DNA of 64,000 bases from Cladorrhinum sp. PSN259 (taxonomy: Eukaryota; Ascomycota; Sordariomycetes; Sordariales; Podosporaceae): contig MU867078.1 in the NCBI GenBank assembly GCA_033725935.1, forward strand, positions 186,001 to 250,000, read 5' to 3'. Made by a program: the position numbers and the translations under genes. How positions within the stretch are numbered: position 1 is the first letter of the stretch; each line of letters starts with the position of its first letter. The notes beneath the pieces were generated by a model that saw nothing but the letters and a program-made list of their open reading frames with translations, did not search any database and was not told the DNA's origin. Below, one piece after another: positions 55,272 to 64,000 of this stretch.

Positions 55272-57080
55272 ATGGGGAGGTCTTCCTGGCGCTCTCTTCT
55301 CTTGCCCCTACTGGCATTCGAGTACGTGCCAGCAAGGGCAACACTGGACTACGGTGGCGCAGACCAGGAGCCATTGACGAGCAGCAAGTTTGATCCCTCA
55401 GCTTGCCCAGATTATGCAGCATACTCCCAATATGCCCACCGCCCCTACAGTAAAGGTCCCCTCGAGCTCCCCTACCAACGACCCGACCGACGATGCAGAA
55501 CTTTCCACTCAGACTTAATCGAGAAAGTAATCCAAGACATCACCTCTCGCATGAAAGACCCGGACCTAGCCCGGCTCTTCGAAAACGCCTTTCCCTCAAC
55601 AACCGACACCACCATTCGCTTCCACACGGACGGCAAAGATGAAAAGATCAAGCAGAAACTACTTGACCGCAAAGACCGAGATCCATGGGTAGAAGACGGG
55701 GAATGGGAAGGTCCCCAATCTTTCATTATAACAGGCGACATCCTCGCCGAGTGGCTGAGAGACAGCACGAACCAGCTCAAGCCCTACCAAGCCCTCGCGA
55801 TGAAGGATCCAGCAATATACACACTCATTCTGGGCGCAATCAACACCCAAGCCGAATACGTGATCCAATCACCCTACTGCAATGCCTTCCAACCACCACC
55901 AATATCAGGTCTTCCCGTCAGCATGAACGGCCAAGATGACGCAGTTCACCCAATCTACGAACCCAACTTTGTCTTCGAATGCAAATACGAACTCGACTCT
56001 TTAGCGCACTTCCTTGCTCTAGGCAACGAGTTTTACAAACACACAGAAAGCAAAGCCTTCATCAACAACCGTCGTTGGCGCAAAGCCCTCTCTTCTCTTC
56101 TCAACGTGCTTGATGCTCAATCCCAATCGACATTCAACCCAGAAACAGCCAGATGGATGGCAAACGAGTACTCCTTCCAACGGCACACCAATACGGGCAC
56201 GGAAACACTTAATCTCCAAGGAATGGGCAACCCCCTGAACAACGGCACGGGTTTAATCCGCTCAGCTTTCAGACCAAGCGACGACGCTACCATATTCGGT
56301 TTCTTCATACCGGCCAACGCTCAAATGTCTGTTGAACTAAAACGAACAGCTGCCATACTCAAGACCACTGGAAAGTCAGCAGATCTTGAACTCGCCAGGG
56401 AACTAGAAAAAAGAAGCAAAAAAATCGCCGACGGAATCTGGGAGCACGGAGTCGTGACTCATCGCAAGTACGGAAAAGTTTTTGCGTACGAAGTAGATGG
56501 ATACGGAAGTAACCTCATAATGGACGACGCCAATTATCCCTCTCTCCTGGCATTGCCTTTGATGGGTTTCCTGGACGTAAAAGACGAGACGTACCAGAAT
56601 ACACGCAAAATGTTGTTGGAAAAAGAAGGTAACCCATATTTTCTAAAGGGAAGAGAGTTTCAAGGTATTGGAGGTCCACATATTGGATTACAGAACGCTT
56701 GGCCTATGAGTTTGTTGGTGCAGGCTCAGACTTCCGACGATGACGAAGAGATTCTGGGGTGTCTAAAGTTTGTGCTGCGCAGTGCAAAGTTGGGATTGGT
56801 TCATGAGAGTGTTGATGTTAATTGGAGTGTTTCTTATACGAGTGAGCATTTCCCCTTTCTATTTCGTTTATTTTTTTTCCCCATCTGTTGGTTTGGGTTC
56901 AAGAAGGCTAATTAATATTTGTGATAAATAGGAAGTTGGTTCGCTTGGGCGAATGGAGTCTTTGCAGAAACAATTCTGAACCTGGCAAAGAGAAAACCGC
57001 ACTTGATATTCAAGACGGGCAAACCGTACAGTTTTGAGTTTGCGGATCATTATAGGGGACCACCACCCACCCAGGAGTAG
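55272..57080 (+). CDS. Glycoside hydrolase family 125 exo-alpha-1,6-mannosidase (Mug157-like)
   Basis: Exons 55272-56841 and 56932-57080 give 572 aa. Residues 1-23 (MGRSSWRSLLLPLLAFEYVP...) are a signal peptide, so the product enters the secretory path. Family features: PYQRPDRRCRTF, FIITGDILAEWLRDSTNQ with the (alpha/alpha)6-barrel catalytic-acid region, PIYEPNFVFECKYELDSLA, LIRSAFRPSDDATIFGFFIPANA, LIMDDANYPSLLALP, IGGPHIGLQNAWPMSL and SYTRSWFAWANGVFAE, the last formed across the splice. GH125 enzymes release terminal alpha-1,6-mannose from fungal-type mannans and N-glycans by inversion. The fission yeast homologue is the meiotically induced mug157. It converges with the PPxY protein gene. 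Confidence 0.95.
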
Positions 57081-58225
57081 CGAGATTGGGATTGGGGGTG
57101 GGAGTTATCATTATTGTTGTAGTAGTTTCATGTTTTCATGTCTATTTTTCTTCCTTTTTATTTTGTTGTTCCTTTTTATTTACTTTCATTGTCTTCTCAT
57201 TCAATGGATAATTTCTTTCGCCAGTTCGCAGCGCCCGTATCCATATTCCTTCACCCGATTCTATCTGGGCTATGAAACCCTAGTTCACCGTTCACATATC
57301 AAACATGTCTCCGGGCGCAACAGTCAGAAATAACTCTCCAACCACATCAAACTCCAGTCCGTGGATTTGGATCTCCGGAAACCAATGACTTCAAGTTTCG
57401 CTCCAGTCCATGAACAACACCAAAACAAGACTACAAACCGCAGCAGAAAGAAGACACGGGTGCGTCGATCTTTCTGTCCCACCCTTCGAGATTGAGAAGG
57501 AAACCACAGAACCAACAATAGAGTAGCGTGAACAGGTTATAAACATCAAACTCGGATGGATGGACGGACGGATGGATTCGAAGGCTCCTAGAACTGCCTC
57601 CATCTCTTCCTGGTTGTCTCTCTCCCTCGATCAGGATAAAAATAACCTTTGGAAGTCGAATGCCCCCCCCCCCCCCCCTCTCCTGCCACTGATGGGTCTT
57701 TCATCTTTGTCTTCTTCTGCGCTGTGGCCAAACTATCTGTATCCGCTGACCCATGAAACACGAATGGGAGCCGTAGAAACCACCACGCAACCTGCACCAC
57801 CACACATGATCAACAAACTGCTAATTGAAGCAACAATTCCCAGTTGCCAATGTTGGATCATCACATTGGCCATCTTGAACATGTGATGCTTCTTTCCGCA
57901 TCTTGCCGAGCGAGCGACTTCCAAAGGGAAGAACTTCGGTTATGGTTCACTTGCGGCGGCCTTGACACCTCGACACTCGCCACTCATCACAGCATTGACA
58001 CCAGCAAAGACCGGGGACCAGCTGCAGAACGAATTATGACAATCTTCAGCTTCAGAAAGTCTCAACAACCAAGGTTTCAAGTTCACCTGTGGGAGCGTTC
58101 GCCCAGTTCCTCATCTCCTGTTGAGCCCTTTTCTCAGGACGACGACTTTTACTGGCCCGGTTTGTGGTGGTGTGAGTGGCAGGGTAAAGGTTAGGGGGGT
58201 TGGAAGTGGGATTTGGGTTTATTCA
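57081..58225. other. Convergent 3' spacer with poly-C run
   Basis: About 1.1 kb between the GH125 stop and the stop of the minus-strand PPxY gene. It includes T-rich sequence right after GH125 and a 16-C run at 57663-57678. A frame encoding 52 residues at 58036-58194 was considered and not accepted. No other gene was seen. Confidence 0.55.
57663..57678. repeat. C16 homopolymer
   Basis: Sixteen consecutive C on the plus strand in the convergent spacer. Length may be uncertain for technical reasons. No function is suggested. Confidence 0.8.
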
Positions 58226-59646
58226 TTAAGCACTTTCTGATGCTTGACTTCCAGCGCTAAACGATATGCTCGCATCCTCAATGCGACCATGTGCCGCGCC
58301 CCTGAACAACGCGGCAATATCCGTGAATAGTTCTTGCCTATATACCCCCATCAAGTTCTTGACCTCCTGTCGCACGCTTCCCATCAGCACCTCATGTGCA
58401 TCGTTCAAGTATCGTTCGTGCTTCTCTATGACCTTTTCTACCTGCTCTGTACCCTCGATAACCTTATCTTCAAGTTCGGCTTGGACACCGGTTAAGGTAT
58501 CTTCAATTTCCCTAATACGCTCCTCCTCCTCGGTATTGAATCGGTATCGGTATCGTGGTGTTGGTGTCATATACTCTTCAACCATTTCTTCAAGCTGTGT
58601 GACACGCTGGGCTAAAGCCAGCATGCGCTGGGCCAAATCTTGCAGGGTGACCTTGCCTTCGATGCTGTCTGCAATTTGCACATCTGTCGATTGGACGTCA
58701 TCAATAGGCTCCTTTTCTCCAGGGTTGATTATGCAATGTGTTGAATTTGGTGCGATAGATTCTCCAACTCTTCTTTCGAGGCGGTTCAGGTGCTGGGCTA
58801 CCTGATCTAAATCTAGCATAACACGCTTAGTAGCAGATGGAGATGAGGGTGTGCTTGTGCGTTGCCGCTTTCGGTCTGATAGTATATGTTAGCGGTATAT
58901 TGGAAAGAAGAGGGAAGTGGGCAGCAGATACCTGACTTAGTAAAGGTATGTTTCGGATTATCTTTTTCGATATATGGTGGCGGCGATGGTTGTTCTACCG
59001 TCTCTTTGATCGAACTGCTACTGCTGGGATTCGGACCGGATGCTTTGACGAATTGGTTGCCTGACAAGTGATGTAGGTGCTCAGTAAATTCCCGCCTTTT
59101 GGCCGGTTTAAGGTGGTTAACTGAAAATATCAAGGGGAGCAATAAGAGCTGCTTTGTAATCTCAGGTACAAGGTCGACTTTCTTGAAGTAAATGGTGAAA
59201 TCCCTGACGGAAGCGAGGCTTGTTACAGCGGATATGAGCTGGACAGATTGTTGCTTTGGCTTGTAAAGAATTTGTGGAATTTCGAACCCTGTTTGTTTCG
59301 TTATGCTGAAGCGTAAGGGGATGAACATGTCGGTTTCTGCTACCTCTGGTAGAGTGGGATGAGTGTGCTCAGACTTGATGGACTCGACGTCGTCCGGAGA
59401 TATGCAAAGCAAGATGTGGCTGTCGGGTTTGCTGCCTTGGGAAAATATACGATTGTGCAGTGTAATGAGGGCTTGTTGTTCCGAGACATCGACATTCAAG
59501 TCTATCCGAAGATCGCTAGTATGCTGTATCTGTTGGCCTGAATTCTTCCACACGACCACAACCCTCTGATCGGTCAGCTTGATCTTGTAGCTTCGTCCAT
59601 CATGCTCGCTCAAATCGTATGCAGGAGGACTGGGGTTGTCGATCAT
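58226..59646 (-). CDS. Uncharacterised protein with two PPxY motifs, basic patch and coiled coil
   Basis: Exons 59646-58932 and 58875-58226 give 454 aa. It starts MIDNPSPPAYDLSEHDG, with PPAY at residues 7-10. Residues about 18-200 look like a globular beta-rich domain (SYKIKLTDQRVVVVWKNSG, VRDFTIYFKKVDLVP). A Ser-rich linker holds a second motif, PPPY at 222-225, and the second exon opens with a basic, NLS-like DRKRQR. The C-terminal 200 residues are acidic and form a coiled coil (LAQRMLALAQRVTQLEEMVEEY, LEDKVIEGTEQVEKVIEKHER). PPxY motifs bind WW domains such as those of the ubiquitin ligase Rsp5/NEDD4, so an adaptor or ligase-substrate role is possible. The globular part is not an arrestin fold as far as I can see. 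No family is recognised. Confidence 0.75.
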
Positions 59647-61086
59647 GGCGAGTCTATCGGTTAAAATTTCCGATCTGTAAGCCCACCAGGACAGTTAGGT
59701 ATGCAAGCATTATACGCGGGGGGAGGGGGAGGAGGAGGCGGATACTGCCGCTCTTGCGCGACGATAGATGCACGATCCTTTTCTCGTGTATCCCGCAGAT
59801 ACCAAACCGGCAGATGGAAGATGAAAGCGCAGCGATGCAACTGTCAATCGAAATCGCATAGGCGGACGGGGTGAGGAGCACTAGGGGCCAGTACCCTCTC
59901 AATCCCGGCCTACCATGGAGCCCCAAGCCCTTTCACCAGGCGTGACCGTGGCCCTACGCACCTGGTGAGTAGGATTTGGCGAATTTTTATGGTCCATAGC
60001 CTGTGTGAATCCGACGTCGAGTGCAATCGCCAAAACCTTCAAGTCACTGACCCTGGAGTAGAGCATGGTTGAGTTAAATCATCGTTGGTGTTTTCGCAAG
60101 GTTGAGCTACCGAGGAAGACATGACGCAGAGGGCGGAGTTTGGTTGTTGGAGAAGGTAGAAACCTATTACGTGGATGGGATAAAGTGCGGCTTTAAAGTC
60201 CCACCGCAGTCACCAGCGCGGTGGATGATTTGACCAACAAGTGGGTACCATGACCCGTGACATTTGTGGGTCATGGCTCAACTTCCGGGGGTTGCCTTGG
60301 CGCCAAGTGTTCTCTGTCACTTTGAATCATGGAACTTTCAGCTGACTTGGCACGCGGCCGTTTTGTCTTGACAAAAACCAACCGTTTGATAATAGGGCTT
60401 CAAGTCATCCGATAGATAGTATTGCCCTTTCAAGATTATCTAGGGCAGAGCGGACGGGATGCCGAGTTTTCTCGACGGTATGGTCGTATGTGACTGTGAT
60501 GATCAGAAATAGAGTTTATGGAGGAGGTTTGTTTTGTGGCGTGAGAGTTTCGTTATTTCTTCTGAAGCTTGTTACTGATGTCTATTGATACTTGGAACCA
60601 TCGCAATGGAAAAAGAAAAAAGAAAAAAAAATTATTCCAAGATGCTATGTCTTCATATTTGTTTCCAGACAGTGCATAGGGCGTTGTTAAGAAAAGACAA
60701 TAAAGGTCTTTTAATGAAGCTGAGAAAGATAGCAAGTTTTCATGCAGAGCTGGTAAGCTTCCTGTCTCCAGCTCAAGTTCTGTCTGTTCTTCGCATACTC
60801 TATACCAAAACGGTAACACTCGGAAAAGAATGAAGACCAACGTCTAAAAAATTAGTTGTAACCTTTAGTAGTGTTAGGTATGAACTCTCTGCTCTATTAG
60901 ATCAACCCCAACCTAGTCTATGTAGTCTTGTTTCTTGTCGACATCAAGTCAACTGGCTACCTGTATTAGTAAAACCCCGCTTCCCTAAAAAAGACCAAAA
61001 GAATCATACAAGTATTACCTCTTCTCTATGAGCTCGTGGCTTCATCTATTGCATCCATAACCCACTTATTCACTACCCCTTTCCTC
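59647..61086. other. Spacer, promoter of the PPxY gene
   Basis: About 1.4 kb with a GGGGGAGGGGGAGGAGG purine run just upstream of the PPxY gene (about 59719-59738). Open frames such as 60585-60833 (plus) lack any support. Nothing else was seen. Confidence 0.5.
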
Positions 61087-62467
61087 TCAAACCTCCAAAC
61101 CAACCCTCTCCAAAAATCCCTTCAACCTCTGCTCAACCACCACCCCATTCCACGTCTCCTTCCCATCGGTTTCTCCAAGTACTGGCATACCAACCTGTTC
61201 GATAGCAAAGCTAGCAGCCACATTCCCCCACGCACACGCCTCCTCAACCCCCTTACCCCTAGCCAAAGCAACACTCAGCCCTCCCAGAAACGTGTTACCA
61301 CCCCCAGTGGGATCCACCACCTTTTGCTTTCCTTCTTCACCTTGGTAGTAAGAAGGGACCCATCTCTCCACGCCCGGATCTACCTCAATCTCCTCTCTCG
61401 CCACCACACCCTCGTCAGACTCGTCTCTCATCAGCCCAGCAAACAAAGAGAACATGTCCGTGTCAGGTTGTAGTCCTCCTCTAATGAGCACCTTCTTCTT
61501 CTTGTGAGCTTTTGGTTTCCGTTTCCGACCGCCATTCTTGGCTATATAGCATCCTTTCTCGCCTGCTCTGACAACGAGGGTATATGATTGAAGTGGCATG
61601 GAAGCTAATAACTGTTCGCACGCCTGTTCAATTGCTGAAGTGCTGATTTCTCCCGTTTCTGGGTCCAGACCATCGGTGCCCATGAATCCTGCCAACTCGG
61701 AATGATTGGGCGAGCATACATCGACCATAGGTAATGTGTTTGTGCAGTTTAGCAACTCCTCAGGCACGCAGAGATCCGGAACGGGTTCCCAGATAAAGAT
61801 TGGTCGCGGGATGTCATGTTCCTTCCTCAACGAATTGATTGACGCCACCAATTCTTGACACCGAAGAGGAGAACAGATCAAGTGGATTGATTTAGCATAG
61901 AGTAACGGAGTTTCAGCAAGGTCATCTGCCGTTAAGCGCTTCTTGGGGGTTGTGTACTTGAATGAGCGATGTTCCGAAGAACCTGGGGCATAGCCGTTCC
62001 AGCCCCGGGTTGTGAGTCTGGAATTGTCGGATCGGAACAGGCAGGATGTTTCCCATGATGAGATTAGGGATGTGATGGAGGGTGGAAAGTCGGAGCCTTG
62101 GTCTACTATCCAGCCTACTGCCTTTGAGAGCGTTGGGGAAGGTGAAAAGAGGCGGGCGCCGAGTGCAGAATAGGAGCCTGCGCCTCCTAGAATGTCGATT
62201 GCGGGTGGCTTTGGAGGTGGGAAATGGATTTCGTCTGGGAAGGTGTTAGTGAGGGTGGTGGTGAGGTAATGGGTGAATCGAAATAGCTTTACCAATGATG
62301 AACATGCCCAGAGTAACAAAGTCAATCTCTTGGCTCTCGGAAACTCCATCGTTGAGAGTTTGTTTCTGGAAATCTGGTGAAACTGGACTCGGATCGGCAG
62401 CTGGTTCTAATACCGGGGATGTGGTCCAACCTAGAGTGCCGGTGCTTGCATCCTTTGAGAGTGCCAT
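61087..62467 (-). CDS. PfkB carbohydrate kinase-family protein (MAK32-like)
   Basis: Exons 62467-62293 and 62234-61087 give 440 aa. The fold begins DFVTLGMFIIGD and continues IDILGGAGSYSALGARLF, the PfkB N-terminal Gly-rich signature. IFIWEPVPDLCVPE, VDVCSPNHSELAGFMG and TLVVRAGEKGCYI follow. The C-terminal signature reads VVDPTGGGNTFLGG: the GAGD anion hole with catalytic Asp is replaced by GGGN, Asn being at residue 372. MAK32-type fungal proteins are known to diverge here, so kinase activity is doubtful. Yeast MAK32 is needed for stable maintenance of the L-A double-stranded RNA virus; the biochemical role is not known. A Lys-rich insert (RKRKPKAHKKKKV) interrupts the core near residue 290. 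It is divergent from CAP across about 690 bp. Confidence 0.88.
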
Positions 62468-63153
62468 GTTTGTTGATGGAGTGGGGTTGCGAGAGAGTGT
62501 AAAAGGGAAACTAAATCGAGAGACACGCAACAACACCACTTCCACTCAGTTGAGGTTGCCCACCATATCGGGCAGTGAATGAAGTGACTGGCTTAATGGG
62601 TTTCGATTATTGGGCGCCACAGGGTTCCTAATTGGGAGCTTTGCATCATGCCAAAACCTGCCTGGTTGGTCCAGTATTTTTCACTCAGAGAAACAAACCA
62701 TCATCGAGATGGCATGCCTGTGTTTTTTACATGTGAAATACCTGTGTAACAACTATTTTGAGTGCTGCCTTGGGAAAGTATTACGAATTCCTGCAGTTGC
62801 TGAACTCAAAAGAAAGATCATGCATGGAATGGGGAAGTTGGTACCTGGATGGAAGGGCAGGAAGGAGGGGAGCATTGGCGGGGACATGCTGGTTTATTGG
62901 GCTGCAAGAGAGTTGGCCAATCATTGTCTGCAGCGAGTATCCTGGTCAGGAGCTCCCCTCAGGCTTGCGCCTAGGAGGCGTCAGGGGTTCTGAATGATCT
63001 CCCCAGCTGTCAGAAAAGTGCTCCAAGCCACGACATCTTATTTATGCACAACACTTGCGTAGTTTTACTTCTACATATAGCATCGTATTTCTTTCCAAAT
63101 CATTATCCATCCAAAGGAAGCAACTGAAATTGCCCGAATCCAGTCCGCCCATC
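62468..63153. promoter_or_regulatory. Divergent promoter region MAK32-like/CAP
   Basis: 686 bp between the start codons of the PfkB-family gene (minus) and CAP (plus). An open frame on the plus strand (62610-62993) has no family resemblance and ends before the CAP leader. No distinct TATA box was identified, apart from TATTTATGC at about 63038. Confidence 0.45.
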
Positions 63154-64000
63154 ATGGCGAGCCGAAGCCCCATGCATAACTTTACCACTCTTATCAAGAG
63201 GTACCTAACAGCCATTGCCCGTCAACATCAACACAAGCTAACCTTTATGAAAACAACAGGCTCGAAGCGGCGACCTCACGCCTCGAGGATATTGCCCAGC
63301 TAGCTATTGACTTGAACCCCACCGATGACGAGACCCTTTCCAAAACCCTCCTCACACCCTTGGCCTCGAGCTCGACCCCCGCCCCCTCGACCAGTTCTGC
63401 TGCCGCACCACCCGCACCCACAGCAGCAGCGCCAGCTCCCAAGGCTGTCGCTCCTCCCCCCCCTCCTCCCCCGCAAGAGGACCTCCCCGAAGTAATTGAA
63501 GAATTCGATAATTTCCTCAATCAATCGGTCAAGCCCTGGGTCAAACTCAGCCATGAGCTCGACAAGACCGTTGGTGAGCAGGCCGATTACGTTCTCAAAG
63601 GCTACCAATCCACTCGTCGTCTGCTCCTCATAGCCACAAAGGCCCAGAAGCCTAGGCTCGATGGGCCCGACTTCCAGGGACTCATGAAGCCCGCAATCGA
63701 CGCTCTTACCGACCTTGAGAGGATCAAGGATGCCAACCGCGGAAACCCGTTCTATGACCACCTCTCCGCCATCGCCAACAGCATCATGGTTCTTGCATGG
63801 CCCAGCATAACAAACAAGCCCTACAAGCACGCCGAGGAAATGCTGAGCTCTGCCCAGTTTTATGGTAATAGGGTAATCAAGAACTACAAGGACACGGACC
63901 CAAAACAGGTCGAGTGGACTCGCTCCCTCTACCAAATCTTCCGCGATCTTGCCGAGTACATCAAGACCTACTACAGCAACGGTATTCCCTGGAACCCCGA
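63154..64000 (+). CDS. Adenylyl cyclase-associated protein CAP/Srv2 (N-terminal part; runs off the window)
   Basis: Exons 63154-63200 and 63260->64000 cover the first 262 or so residues. The N-terminus MHNFTTLIKRLEAATSRLEDIAQ is the CAP signature coiled coil that binds adenylyl cyclase. A Pro/Ala-rich linker with a run of prolines follows, then the helical-folded domain: FDNFLNQSVKPWVKLSHELDK, VLKGYQSTRRLLLIATKAQKP and SPFYDHLSAIA-like HLSAIANSIMVLAW. CAP recycles cofilin-bound actin monomers and links Ras/cAMP signalling to the cytoskeleton. The WH2 and C-terminal beta-helix CARP domain must lie beyond position 64000. Confidence 0.93.

Noticed and set aside
58036..58194. 52-codon plus-strand frame rich in Trp and aromatic residues at its end
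   Set aside because: Possible short protein, but it lies in the convergent 3' region of two genes and has no leader-like sequence upstream.

Overview
This window reads as nuclear DNA of a filamentous ascomycete (Pezizomycotina). Most recognisable genes carry short introns, mainly about 48 to 110 nt, with GTAAGT/GTATGT/GTGAGT donors and CTRAC-like branch sites. Start codons sit in A-rich or CACAATGG contexts. The gene set (a FarA/CTF1-alpha zinc-cluster regulator, a BRO1 with a Pro/Gln-rich tail, GH125 and MAK32-type PfkB proteins, a DUF7708-type protein) is typical of that group. I cannot settle the class; Sordariomycetes or Leotiomycetes are most likely. I saw no rRNA, tRNA or CRISPR array and no recognisable intact transposon.

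Left part (1-15.5 kb). A secreted SGNH hydrolase fused to FG-GAP repeats runs off the left edge. It is followed by a divergent pair sharing a 212-bp promoter: a DUF7708-type protein with a degenerate P-loop (minus) and an AAA+ ATPase (plus) that has an in-frame TAG and a 7-nt microexon. Then come an FAH-family hydrolase and a small conserved-looking unknown. After these is a gene-poor stretch of more than 8 kb that holds only a 40-aa cysteine-rich microprotein and some coding-like fragments.

Middle (19.9-30.4 kb): EXO70, a class III aminotransferase and the replicative helicase subunit MCM3.

Accessory island (32.1-37.7 kb): six intronless unrecognised ORFs between mcm3 and bro1. Three of them are neighbours that end in a lipidation signal of the form Cys-Cys-aliphatic-aliphatic-X (CCVIL, CCIIQ, CCVVM). 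The others are a tail-anchored basic protein and two charged proteins with internal motif repeats. This is the most unusual part of the window.

Right part (38.3-64 kb): BRO1 (ESCRT), FarA/CTF1-alpha, the GPI ethanolamine phosphate transferase MCD4, the DNA polymerase delta subunit POL32 with a C-terminal PIP box, a GH125 mannosidase, an uncharacterised protein with two PPxY motifs, a MAK32-like PfkB protein lacking the usual catalytic Asp, and the start of the cyclase-associated protein CAP. The zinc cluster of FarA is split by two introns, and the 230-nt intron just upstream of its second cysteine holds four CCTCGG-type sites. MCM3 and POL32 are both replication proteins, and BRO1, EXO70 and MCD4 all serve membrane traffic or GPI-anchor assembly, but nothing suggests they form a cluster; this is ordinary core-gene order with a lineage-specific island inside it.
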